In this document: piece by piece, positions 1-6,403 of the stretch
Position numbering within the stretch: position 1 is the stretch's first letter
How the letters are laid out: every line of letters begins with the position of its first letter
Assembly: GCA_026388445.1 (NCBI GenBank)
Contig: JAPLJU010000146.1
Span: 1-8,883 of the forward strand
Source: Deltaproteobacteria bacterium
GTDB taxonomy: Bacteria > Desulfobacterota > Syntrophia > Syntrophales > UBA2192
Length of the DNA stretch: 8,883 bases
Reading direction: 5' to 3'
Program-made: the position numbers and the translations under genes
Notes under the pieces: generated by a model
The model's input: only the letters and a program-made list of their open reading frames with translations
Databases searched by the model: none
What the model was told of the DNA's origin: nothing

Positions 1-54
1 TCGATTTCGAAGGGTTATCTTCTATCATCGAAAGAAAAGCAATTCAAGCGCGAT
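1..54. other. Short non-coding edge downstream of nfo
   Basis: This 54-bp stretch follows the nfo stop codon, reading on the minus strand. It contains no credible ORF, no GC-rich hairpin followed by a T run, and no recognisable RNA gene. A terminator or the next gene may lie beyond the window edge. Confidence 0.5.
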
Positions 55-936
55 CTATGAGCTCCCCCTGCGCCACAAGCGCCGCAGCAGTGCGAGGTTT
101 TTACGGTCTGCCGTATCCCCGCTGCTGAAGGTAGTTTCTTTCGGCGTCTCGATGATCTTTGGCACCCGGGTAAATCGCTCATCCCGCATGATGAAACGGA
201 AAGCCTGAAGCCCGATGTACCCTTCCCCGATGTGACCATGGCGATCGACTCTCGAACCCAGCTCTTTAAGGGAATCATTCAGATGGAACAGCTCCAACTT
301 CCCCAATCCCACCGAGTCTTTAACGTTCCTGACCATCCTTTCGTATGCCTTCTGACCCCTCAGGTCGTATCCTGCTGCAAAAATGTGGCAGGTATCGACA
401 CACAGCCCCACCCGGTCGACCTCCTTGATGTGATCGAACAGAAAGGCGAAATGTTCGAACCGGCTGCCGAGGCCCGTGCCTTGGCCGGCTGTCGCCTCGA
501 AAACGATTTTTACGGAAAGGTTTTTCGTTTCCGCCAGGATAATGTTGATAGCGGCTGAAACTCGCCTGAGCCCCTCCGTCTCCCCCCGGCCGCCATGAAA
601 GCCGGGATGAATCACCACGGAGGAGATGCCCAGGAGATGACATCTTTCGATCTCTTCAATCATGGATTTTAGGGATTTTCTGTATAATAACGGATCGGGC
701 GAGGCAAGGTTGACAAGGTAGCTTCCATGAGAAATGACAGGGCTGATCCCGGTGCGGGCAAGGGCCTCGCGGAACTGACTGACCTCTTCCGGTAAAAGCC
801 CTCTGGCTTTCCATTGATTCGAATTCTTCGTAAAGATCTGGATCGTGCTGCAGTGCAGTGCTTCCCCCCTGAGGAGAGCCCTGTGGAGTCCTCCCACGAC
901 CGAAAAGTGCGCACCGAGCAGCGGTCTTATCTTCAC
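55..936 (-). CDS. nfo: Endonuclease IV (AP endonuclease, Nfo)
   Basis: This 293-residue protein is a class II apurinic/apyrimidinic endonuclease of the base excision repair pathway. It cuts the backbone 5' to abasic sites and removes 3'-blocking groups. The whole TIM-barrel family pattern is visible: LGAHFSV at residues 7-13, QIFTKNSNQW at 33-42, HGSYLVNLASP at 70-80, FEATAGQG near 146-153, CVDTCH at 179-184 and HGHIGEG at 233-239. By position against E. coli Nfo, all nine trinuclear zinc ligands are kept: His70, His110, Glu147, Asp181, His184, His218, Asp231, His233 and Glu263. The length is normal for the family, so the enzyme should be active. The start is GTG at 936, directly abutting the stop of the upstream membrane protein gene (TGAGTG). 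This suggests co-transcription and translational coupling. The family is certain; the physiological role is known from the family. Confidence 0.97.
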   Translation of the reverse strand: MKIRPLLGAHFSVVGGLHRALLRGEALHCSTIQIFTKNSNQWKARGLLPEEVSQFREALARTGISPVISHGSYLVNLASPDPLLYRKSLKSMIEEIERCHLLGISSVVIHPGFHGGRGETEGLRRVSAAINIILAETKNLSVKIVFEATAGQGTGLGSRFEHFAFLFDHIKEVDRVGLCVDTCHIFAAGYDLRGQKAYERMVRNVKDSVGLGKLELFHLNDSLKELGSRVDRHGHIGEGYIGLQAFRFIMRDERFTRVPKIIETPKETTFSSGDTADRKNLALLRRLWRRGSS

Positions 937-1182
937 TCAGGGGTCCGTCATGTTCTTAATTCCGGCCTTGATCTTCTTCTTGAATTCCTCTGCCTTTTGA
1001 AAAACTTCCGGGTACCGGCTCTGCATTTTCAAAAGGAGCCGGTGGATGAAGGGGACTTCCGGCGCCAGAATCATGAACCCGATCATCATGAACAGGATGC
1101 CTTGAAGAATGGGCAGGAAGCAGCCTATGATGCCCAGGACAACGAAAAACCAGCCAACGGTATGACGCCAGATCTTATTCAT
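937..1182 (-). CDS. Small PGPGW-like inner membrane protein
   Basis: This 81-residue protein has two predicted membrane helices, about residues 9-23 and 26-40. They are separated by a short turn, CFLPILQGIL, that matches the LP-x-LPG turn of the PGPGW/DUF454-type small transmembrane families. The second helix is followed by a Pro-Glu-Val-Pro segment and a basic cytoplasmic tail: RLLLKMQSRYP near 48-58, then a run rich in Lys and Glu. Its function is unknown. The ATG at 1182 is the best start, since the frame stays open upstream but shows no earlier ATG, GTG or TTG nearby. No strong Shine-Dalgarno sequence is seen. Its stop codon directly abuts the GTG of nfo, so the two are probably co-transcribed, although nothing in the sequence links it to DNA repair. 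The family assignment is moderately sure and rests on the turn motif and topology. Confidence 0.8.
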   Translation of the reverse strand: MNKIWRHTVGWFFVVLGIIGCFLPILQGILFMMIGFMILAPEVPFIHRLLLKMQSRYPEVFQKAEEFKKKIKAGIKNMTDP

Positions 1183-1322
1183 GCTTTTTTCAACACACTC
1201 GCCGGTCCCTGAATCACCGGAGGCAGCGTTCGGGATGTATACAACAGAACGATCCAGAAAAAAAGTTAAAAATATACAGCAACTGTGTTAGGCTCAGTGA
1301 AAACAGACGCACTTTAAGACTT
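1183..1322. promoter_or_regulatory. Divergent intergenic region
   Basis: This 140-bp region separates the minus-strand membrane protein/nfo pair from the plus-strand SagB-like gene, so it should carry promoters for both directions. An AT-rich block spans about 1255-1280. TATACA occurs near 1241-1236 on the minus strand and near 1273-1278 on the plus strand, and either could be a -10 element. I find no good TTGACA at the right distance from either. No operator-like palindrome or RNA gene is evident. The promoter role is inferred from gene orientation. Confidence 0.4.
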
Positions 1323-2003
1323 ATGAAAAACAGACATGGCCGGATTTTCCTCGGTATATGTTTTTCGGTTTTTATGGTCATAGGTCTCGGATGGCTCAGC
1401 ACGGGGTCGGCGATGGATCAGGATAAGGTTATTCAGCTCCCCAGGCCCGTCCATACGGGTAAGATGTCGCTGGAAGAGACCATTCTGCGGCGGGAATCGG
1501 TCAGGGACTTCACGTCCAAACCGCTCACTCTGCAGGAGTTCTCTCAGCTTTTGTGGGCCGCTCAGGGCATAACGAGAAAATGGGGAGGCCGGGCCGCCCC
1601 GTCAGCAGGCGCCCTTTACCCCCTGGAGGTCTATCTGGTCACGGCAGAGGGATTTTTCCACTACCTGCCCGCCCGGCATCACATGATTCCCTTATCCGAC
1701 CGGAATCTCCTGAAGGACCTCTGTCATGCGGCCCTCGGACAGTCATGCACCCGTGAGGCTCCGGCCGTGATCGTTCTGACAGCTGTTCATGAAAGAACGT
1801 CGGGAAAATACGGTCCGCGCGCCGAACGTTACATCGCCATGGAGGCCGGTCACGCGGCCCAGAACATTCTTTTGCAGGCGACGGCACTGGGACTGGGTGC
1901 CCTGCCCGTCGGGGCCTTCTACGATGACCGGGTTCAGAAAGCCCTCGGCCTTCCCGGTGATCATCAGCCGCTTTATTTGATCCCTGTCGGTCACCCCCGA
2001 TAA
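1323..2003 (+). CDS. Exported SagB-type flavin oxidoreductase (nitroreductase fold)
   Basis: This 226-residue protein belongs to the SagB/ThcOx branch of the nitroreductase superfamily, FMN enzymes that oxidise or reduce small organic substrates. Family landmarks run in order: RRESVRDF at 56-63 (FMN phosphate-binding Arg), a Leu-Leu-Trp-Ala-Ala-Gln-Gly segment at 76-82, PSAGALYP at 93-100, ERYIAMEAGHAAQN at 168-181, GLGALPVGAF at 190-199 and PVGHP near the C-terminus. Residues 1-30 look like a Sec-type signal peptide: a basic start (MKNRHGR), a hydrophobic core, and a STGSA cleavage site. There is no twin-arginine motif and no lipobox. The best-known SagB proteins are azoline dehydrogenases working with YcaO cyclodehydratases. 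No YcaO or precursor peptide gene is visible here, so an azole-forming role is not supported. The substrate is unknown. The start follows no clear Shine-Dalgarno but gives a sensible signal peptide. The YheT-type gene follows after 23 bp. Confidence 0.9.
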   Translation: MKNRHGRIFLGICFSVFMVIGLGWLSTGSAMDQDKVIQLPRPVHTGKMSLEETILRRESVRDFTSKPLTLQEFSQLLWAAQGITRKWGGRAAPSAGALYPLEVYLVTAEGFFHYLPARHHMIPLSDRNLLKDLCHAALGQSCTREAPAVIVLTAVHERTSGKYGPRAERYIAMEAGHAAQNILLQATALGLGALPVGAFYDDRVQKALGLPGDHQPLYLIPVGHPR

Positions 2004-2026
2004 AATATTTTTGACCGTTATATTGA

Positions 2027-3010
2027 ATGGAAGATCACTTTAAGCCGAAACCCTGGACCAGAAATCCCCATCTGCAGAGCATCTTTTCAAGCCTCCGGAT
2101 CAGGGCCATGGGCAAAAACCCGATGGCCGACTGTGCCGCGGAAATGATCATCGACGCGGGAGACGATGTCCGACTTCGGGGTTATCTGTCGCGCCGGAGC
2201 CGGCGGGAACCTCGAGGCCTCGTGCTTCTTCTTCACGGGTGGGAAGGAAGCTCGGATTCCACCTACATCCGGCATACGGGGAGGTACCTCTTCGAGAGAG
2301 GTTTTGACATTTTCCGCCTCAACCTGAGGGACCACGGAGACAGCCATCATCTGAACGAAGGCCTTTTTCACAGTGCCCTGATCGACGAGGTATTTCATGC
2401 CGCCCATGTCATATCGAACCTCTCCGACAGCGGGCCCTGCATCATCATCGGTTTTTCCCTGGGCGGTAACTTCGCTCTGAGAATCGCCCGGAGGCATACC
2501 GCCATGCCCATTCCAAACCTCACCCACGTTTTCGCCATCAGCCCTGTATTGAACCCCCATCGGGCCACCCTGGCGATTGACAACGGCTTTTCCTTATATC
2601 GTCATTATTTCGTGAAGAAATGGAAGAACTCCTTGAGAAAAAAACAGGCCCTCTTCCCGGCCAGATATCAGTTCGATGACGTCCTGCAATACAATACCTG
2701 CATGGAAATAACCGATGCCGTCATCCCTCGATATTCCCCTTTTCGGAACCATCAGGAATACTTTAAAACTTATACACTGAGCGGAGACATTTTCGCCGAT
2801 CTCACCGTTCCCGCCCATATCATTGCGTCCGCGGACGACCCTGTCATCCCCGCCGACGATTTCCATACCCTCAGAGGGAACAGACATTTCACGCTGTCCC
2901 TCCAGCGATACGGGGGACACTGCGGTTTCCTGGACCCCTTTCCGATGGGTTGCTGGTATGAACGATACATCGATCGGAAGCTGAAAGAACAGGCCTTTTT
3001 GACAAATTAA
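2027..3010 (+). CDS. YheT-family alpha/beta hydrolase
   Basis: This 327-residue protein is a serine hydrolase of the YheT/ABHD1-3 group (COG0429). The N-terminus has the family signature NPHLQS at 13-18. The oxyanion-loop motif LLLHGWEGSS lies at 67-76 and the NLRDHG segment at 99-104. The nucleophile elbow GFSLGGN at 142-148 places the catalytic Ser at 144. The acid is in ADDPVIP (Asp270 or Asp271), and the base is His298 in GGHCGF. Length and triad spacing are normal, so the enzyme should be active, probably as an esterase or lipase-like hydrolase of unknown natural substrate. No signal peptide is seen, so it is likely cytoplasmic or loosely membrane-associated. The ATG at 2027 is the first possible start because an in-frame TGA precedes it immediately. 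No clear ribosome binding site is visible. It lies 23 bp after the SagB-like gene and is probably co-transcribed with it. Confidence 0.93.
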   Translation: MEDHFKPKPWTRNPHLQSIFSSLRIRAMGKNPMADCAAEMIIDAGDDVRLRGYLSRRSRREPRGLVLLLHGWEGSSDSTYIRHTGRYLFERGFDIFRLNLRDHGDSHHLNEGLFHSALIDEVFHAAHVISNLSDSGPCIIIGFSLGGNFALRIARRHTAMPIPNLTHVFAISPVLNPHRATLAIDNGFSLYRHYFVKKWKNSLRKKQALFPARYQFDDVLQYNTCMEITDAVIPRYSPFRNHQEYFKTYTLSGDIFADLTVPAHIIASADDPVIPADDFHTLRGNRHFTLSLQRYGGHCGFLDPFPMGCWYERYIDRKLKEQAFLTN

Positions 3011-3026
3011 ATTTATGCAATATTAT
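2999..3026 (+). promoter_or_regulatory. Sigma70-like promoter for the Nudix gene
   Basis: A perfect -35 hexamer TTGACA (2999-3004) is followed after 16 bp by TATTAT (3021-3026), a five-of-six match to the -10 consensus. The -35 box overlaps the last codons and stop of the YheT-type gene. The start site would fall near 3033, in a run of G residues, giving a leader of about 30 nt before the Nudix ATG. This is the best promoter match I noticed in the window. It is a sequence match only. Confidence 0.55.
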
Positions 3027-3062
3027 ACAAAAGGGGGGACCGATAACCCTCTGTAGCGCATC

Positions 3063-3926
3063 ATGGACCTTTCCATCCTTTCCGAAAAAGAAAAAATACT
3101 GGATCTGATCGTCGAGAAGCTGGCCCGGACGCCCGTCGACTATGCCGAAAAGATGAAGGCCTATCACGGCGAAGGGGAGGATGACTGGCGCGCCGCCGGG
3201 GTCCTCGTTCTTCTTTTCTACCGAAAAGCCGGGACAGCGCAGGCGGGGCATCAGGGCGAGTTTGTCTTTCAGCTGATCAAGCGATCCGTCAGCGTGCCCC
3301 AACCTGGCGATCTCAGCTGTCCGGGTGGGATGCTTCACCTTTTCGTCGATTCCCTCCTGTCCCCTTTGGTCTCAACGGGTCTTTTACCGATCATGCGGGG
3401 AAAATCTTTAGCGTACGCAAGGCAAAGGCCGTCCGATACTTTTCGCGCTCTGTCTCTCTTCTTCACCAACGCGCTCAGGGAAAGCTGGGAAGAAATCAGG
3501 CTCAATCCCCTCAATGTCCGTTTCCTGGGACCCCTGCCGTCCACCGACCTCATCGTATTCAGGCGGAGCATCTTCCCCCTCGTGGGGTTTGTGAAAGACG
3601 AATGGGTCTGCAGACCCAACTGGGAGGTTGAAAAGGTCGTTGAAATTCCCCTTCGGAACTTTTTCCTGGCCGAGAACTACGGCACCGTCGCCGTCGAGAC
3701 CTTCATCCCCATGAGAGGCCCCATCGAGAGAATACGGGACTTCCCCTGCCTGATACACCCGGATCGGACGGGAGTCAGTGAAATCCTCTGGGGAGCCACG
3801 ATGAACATCCTCCTGAACTTCATCAGGACGGTCTTCGATTTCGAACCCCCCCTTTATGGTTCCGACAGGGTCATCAAAAAAAGTCTTTTTGAAAATTACA
3901 TCACGGGGGATACCAGAAGGGCCTGA
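3063..3926 (+). CDS. Nudix hydrolase, CoA pyrophosphatase-like, with split Nudix box
   Basis: This 287-residue protein resembles the NudL/NUDT7-8 group, which hydrolyses CoA and related nucleoside diphosphate derivatives. FQLIKRSVSVPQPGDLSCPGG-type sequence at 69-89 resembles the CoA-Nudix signature that ends in FPGG, though here the Phe before PGG is Cys. The metal-binding half of the Nudix box, LRESWEEI, is at 138-145. In a normal box (G-x5-E-x7-R-E-x2-E-E) the Arg follows the PGG glycine by 14 residues. Here Gly89 and Arg139 are 50 apart, an excess of 36 residues. The extra segment is in frame and partly basic (residues about 100-128). The Glu at box position 7 is not obvious; Asp96 is the nearest acidic residue. 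The catalytic REXXEE is intact, so activity is plausible. The ATG at 3063 has an in-frame TAG nine bases upstream and lacks a Shine-Dalgarno sequence. The exact substrate is uncertain. Confidence 0.78.
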   Translation: MDLSILSEKEKILDLIVEKLARTPVDYAEKMKAYHGEGEDDWRAAGVLVLLFYRKAGTAQAGHQGEFVFQLIKRSVSVPQPGDLSCPGGMLHLFVDSLLSPLVSTGLLPIMRGKSLAYARQRPSDTFRALSLFFTNALRESWEEIRLNPLNVRFLGPLPSTDLIVFRRSIFPLVGFVKDEWVCRPNWEVEKVVEIPLRNFFLAENYGTVAVETFIPMRGPIERIRDFPCLIHPDRTGVSEILWGATMNILLNFIRTVFDFEPPLYGSDRVIKKSLFENYITGDTRRA

Positions 3927-4046
3927 AAGGTGAGAACACGACTGGATAGGAGAGGGGCAGCTTCGGTTTTCCTGCGACCATTCGGTTGAAAAGATTGCTG
4001 AGGTTCTCTGGCAGATCGGGCATGATCTCGAAACACTCGAAAGACC
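3927..4046 (+). other. Nudix-HAD intergenic region with a possible frameshifted small ORF
   Basis: A GTG at 3930 lies nine bases after AGAAGG, a reasonable ribosome binding site. Its frame closes at a TGA at 3987-3989. In the +1 frame, 3934-4050 is open, reads like protein (SVEKIAEVLWQIGHDLETL near its end), and stops at TGA 4048-4050, overlapping the HAD gene start as ATGA. That frame has no ATG, GTG or TTG of its own. Removing one G from the GGGG at 3954-3957 would join the two frames into a 39-residue ORF. It could be a frameshifted small gene, a remnant, or chance. I recognise no family. Confidence 0.3.
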
Positions 4047-4754
4047 ATGAAAAGAATCGACCGTCACCTTAAAACCGTCTTGTTTGACTTCGACGGGACA
4101 CTGGCCAGGCTCAACATCGATTTCAAGGAGATGCGCCAGTCCGTGCTGAATCTTGTTTCCGCCTACCAGGCGCCCACGGACGGGCTGGGGGACCTCTTCG
4201 TCCTCGAGATGATCGGGGCCGGTGCGGATTTGATCTCCCGCCATCGTCCCGGCTACGAGAAAGACTTCACCGAAAAGGCCATGCAGATGATTGCCGGTAT
4301 CGAAATCGAGGGGGCAAGGTCGGGAGAGATCTTCTCGGGCGTGAGAGAGATGCTCAGCGCCTTGAGGGAAAGGAAAATCGGGACGGGGATCGTGACCCGC
4401 AACTGCTGGGATGCCGTCCGCGTCGTCTTTCCGGACATTCGTTCCTTCTGTGATGCCGTTGTCACCCGGGAGGCGGCCATCCGGGTGAAGCCCCACCCGG
4501 ACCATATCCTGTTTGCCCTGAAGATCCTGAATGCACGGCCGGAAGAGGCCGCCATGGTGGGTGATCACCCGATGGACATCCGTATCGGCAAGGATGTGGG
4601 GGCCTACACTATTGGCGTCCTGACGGGTTACTCCAAGGCGGACCCGCTGCTCGAGGCCGGTGCCGATCTCGTCATCGAACGGGCATCGAGCCTCATCCAC
4701 TACCTTCCTTATCTGCCCGGGTTTAATCTGTCCGGGGATTCCCGGCCCCGCTGA
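4047..4754 (+). CDS. HAD-superfamily phosphatase, phosphoglycolate phosphatase-like
   Basis: This 235-residue protein has all four haloacid dehalogenase motifs. Motif I is DFDGTL with nucleophile Asp14 and acid/base Asp16. Motif II is the Thr in IVTRN (Thr117). Motif III is Lys148 in VKPHP. Motif IV is GDHPMD with Asp173 and Asp177 for magnesium. The stretch from about 23 to 100 is a helical C1 cap, as in Gph and related enzymes. The protein is therefore a magnesium-dependent phosphatase of a small phosphorylated metabolite; the motifs do not identify the substrate. Its N-terminal region carries an LNIDFKEMR segment often seen after motif I in this group. No signal peptide is present, so it is cytoplasmic. 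The ATG at 4047 overlaps the stop of the possible small ORF upstream. The gene ends 37 bp before the convergent cytochrome gene, with no visible terminator. Confidence 0.92.
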   Translation: MKRIDRHLKTVLFDFDGTLARLNIDFKEMRQSVLNLVSAYQAPTDGLGDLFVLEMIGAGADLISRHRPGYEKDFTEKAMQMIAGIEIEGARSGEIFSGVREMLSALRERKIGTGIVTRNCWDAVRVVFPDIRSFCDAVVTREAAIRVKPHPDHILFALKILNARPEEAAMVGDHPMDIRIGKDVGAYTIGVLTGYSKADPLLEAGADLVIERASSLIHYLPYLPGFNLSGDSRPR

Positions 4755-4791
4755 AGCATCGACCTGAACGCGTCACACCTAACAGCTTGTC
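4755..4791. other. Convergent gap without visible terminator
   Basis: This 37-bp gap separates the stop codons of the convergent HAD and cytochrome genes. I see no inverted repeat with a T run on either strand, so termination here is not of the simple intrinsic type. Confidence 0.5.
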
Positions 4792-5112
4792 TTATTTATG
4801 CCCGCTGTGGCAGAGCACACAGTCCAGCGTCGGCATGGCGTGAGGATTCGGCGTTTTACCCTTGGTGCGCTCGGCCATCTTTGCCGCGTCGCCATGGCAC
4901 ATCATACAGGATTCCGCTGTCGTCTTGGCGGGCGGCGGCTCCTTATGGCAGACCGTGCACTCCAGCCCCCTATCCTTGTGCCGGTCCGCCAGAGGTTTCT
5001 TATCCTGCGCCCAGGGGACCCCGACAAGTGAAAATACGAACACGGCCAGAAAAACCAAAACCGCAAGTATTGAAAACCCGCCTCTGACAACTTTTTTGCA
5101 GCCCCATCTCAT
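4792..5112 (-). CDS. Exported triheme cytochrome c (c3/flavocytochrome c heme-domain type)
   Basis: This 106-residue protein has a hydrophobic N-terminal signal (about residues 12-34, cleavage probably after PWA-Q) and three CxxCH heme sites: Cys52-His56, Cys69-His73 and Cys98-His102. Three further histidines, His45 (ADRH), His91 (NPH) and His105 (SGH), can serve as distal axial ligands, so three bis-histidine c-type hemes are likely. The layout, including NPHAM before the third site and CHSGHK at its end, resembles the heme domain of flavocytochrome c fumarate reductases and small c3-like proteins. Those usually carry a fourth CxxCH just after the HK, and here the protein stops at that point. 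It should be a periplasmic electron carrier. Partners are unknown. The ATG at 5112 lies 11 nt after GGAAAGG, an acceptable but long ribosome-binding spacing. It follows the broken dctM after 140 bp. Confidence 0.93.
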   Translation of the reverse strand: MRWGCKKVVRGGFSILAVLVFLAVFVFSLVGVPWAQDKKPLADRHKDRGLECTVCHKEPPPAKTTAESCMMCHGDAAKMAERTKGKTPNPHAMPTLDCVLCHSGHK

Positions 5113-5252
5113 GTGTTATTGCGCCTTTCCCGTTCGCTGTGATTTTGAAACCTCAACGGCAGATCCGAGTTATCACAAATAGTCCCCAAAAACAATCTCT
5201 CCCGACGGGACTCTATCACCGCCGTTTAGGCCGTCAAGCCCGATTCCGCCGC
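5113..5252 (-). promoter_or_regulatory. Gap between dctM and cytochrome c, weak promoter candidate
   Basis: This 140-bp gap lacks a credible ORF. On the minus strand TTGACG (5237-5232) and TAGAGT (5215-5210) are 16 bp apart and could be a weak sigma70-type promoter for the cytochrome gene. A short palindrome, tcccgacggga (5200-5210), overlaps the -10 candidate. It could be an operator half-structure or chance. No convincing terminator for the ior-dct unit is seen. Confidence 0.25.
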
Positions 5253-6403
5253 CTAACGGACGAGATTGGACAGAACGAGTACCGTCCAGTACGGCGAGGC
5301 CATCAGAAGAATGATCGAAAGAATGTACGAAGGTATGTAGTACATTCCCCCTCGAAAAACGGTGGCCAGCGGTATATCCTTGGCCATCCCGTGAACGACG
5401 TAACAGCAGATCCCCACGGGCGGCATGATGGAACCCATGGTCGTCACAATGGTGATCACCTGGCCGAACCAGATCGGGTCATACCCGAGCTGGATGATCA
5501 AGGGGAAGAAGGGCCGAAAACGACCGCGCCTGCCACGATGACGAAGACCATGCAGGAAATCCGCAGGGTGTCCACCAGTGAAGAGATGAAGCCCTGCCAT
5601 GTCAGCTTTCTTCGCAGCAGGCAGATCAGAAGGCCCAGGGCACAGCTGGCCGCCGCTGCCTCCGTCGCCGTCACGACACCCGTGAAGAGGGCGTACATGA
5701 TGATCGCAAAAAGGATCAGGATGTCCACAGCCTCGTTGAGAGACTTGAACCGCTCCCGCCACGTACTCTTCGGCGCCTTCGGGCCCCAGTCCGGATGGAG
5801 GTAGCAGATGAAAAAAACCGTTGCCGCGATAAGGACCGTCAAGATCACACTGGGTATGACATTCCCCCAGAACAACTTCCCGATGGATTGGCCCGTGTAC
5901 ACCCCGTAAACGACGAGCACAATGCTGGGGGGAATGAGAACGCCGAGGGTCGCCCCGGCTGCAACGGACCCTGCGCTCAGGATCGGATGATAGTTGTATT
6001 TCTTCATGGCCGGTATGGCCACTTTGCTCATGGTCGCCGCCGTGGCGGTGTTGGAACCGCTGATCGCCGAAAAGGCGGCACAGGCCATGATGGTCGTCAG
6101 GGCCAGCCCTCCCCGGAAATGACCGAACCAGCGATACGTGGCATTATAGAGGCTGTCGTTGTATCGGGCATAATGGATGAACTCCCCGACCAGAATGAAC
6201 ATGGGGATGACGGTGAGTCCGTAGTTTGAAAAGATGTTCCACATCTCGGACCCGATCATCCCGAGGGCCGCCTTGAAACCGGTGACGTAGGCCATCCCCA
6301 AAAATCCCACGATGGCCATAGTGTACCCCGCGGGGATCCGGAAAAGGAGCAACATCGTAAACATGATGAGAATACCGAAGACACCGACAATAGGTCCGCT
6401 CAT
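5253..6403 (-). pseudogene. dctM: TRAP transporter large permease DctM, internally deleted and frameshifted
   Basis: The N-terminal part (6403 down to about 5513, 297 residues) is a clear DctM: IPAGYTMAIVGFLG near 23-36, IPMFILVGE at 66-74, the hallmark SGSNTATAA at 115-123 and GVLIPPSIVLV at 154-164. It runs through FVIVAGAVVFG and then, after four out-of-place residues (PSSP), hits a stop at 5498-5500. The true C-terminus continues in another frame from about 5513: PFFPLIIQLGYDPIWFG, then IMPPVG and a final hydrophobic helix, ending at 5253. Between VVFG and PFFPLI, intact DctM proteins have about 50-60 more residues, including the FLAxTxxP and LGxFMD regions. These are missing, and the frame changes at the same point, so one deletion explains both. 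DctM is the 12-TM-class transport subunit that works with DctQ and DctP, using a sodium gradient. As sequenced it should be non-functional. Its ATG overlaps the dctQ stop as ATGA. Confidence 0.88.

Noticed and set aside
1323..2003. SagB-like gene as part of a RiPP azole biosynthesis cluster
   Set aside because: No YcaO cyclodehydratase, E1-like partner, precursor peptide or exporter is visible nearby, and the protein appears to be exported.
3408..4700. A 430-codon open frame on the minus strand across the Nudix and HAD genes
   Set aside because: Two well-supported plus-strand genes with intact motifs cover most of it. Its translation shows no family motif and has the His, Gly, Pro and Asp-rich make-up typical of antisense frames in GC-rich DNA.
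5200..5210. The palindrome tcccgacggga as an intrinsic terminator
   Set aside because: The stem is only five base pairs around a single central base, too tight to form a stable hairpin, and the T run on the minus strand is separated from it by several bases.
5498..5530. Programmed ribosomal frameshift joining the two dctM frames
   Set aside because: A frameshift alone would not restore the 50-60 missing residues between the two parts, and no slippery heptamer with a following structure is evident.
5139..5804. A 221-codon plus-strand open frame over the dctM region
   Set aside because: It is antisense to clear DctM coding sequence, is rich in Arg and low in hydrophobic structure, and shows no recognisable motif.
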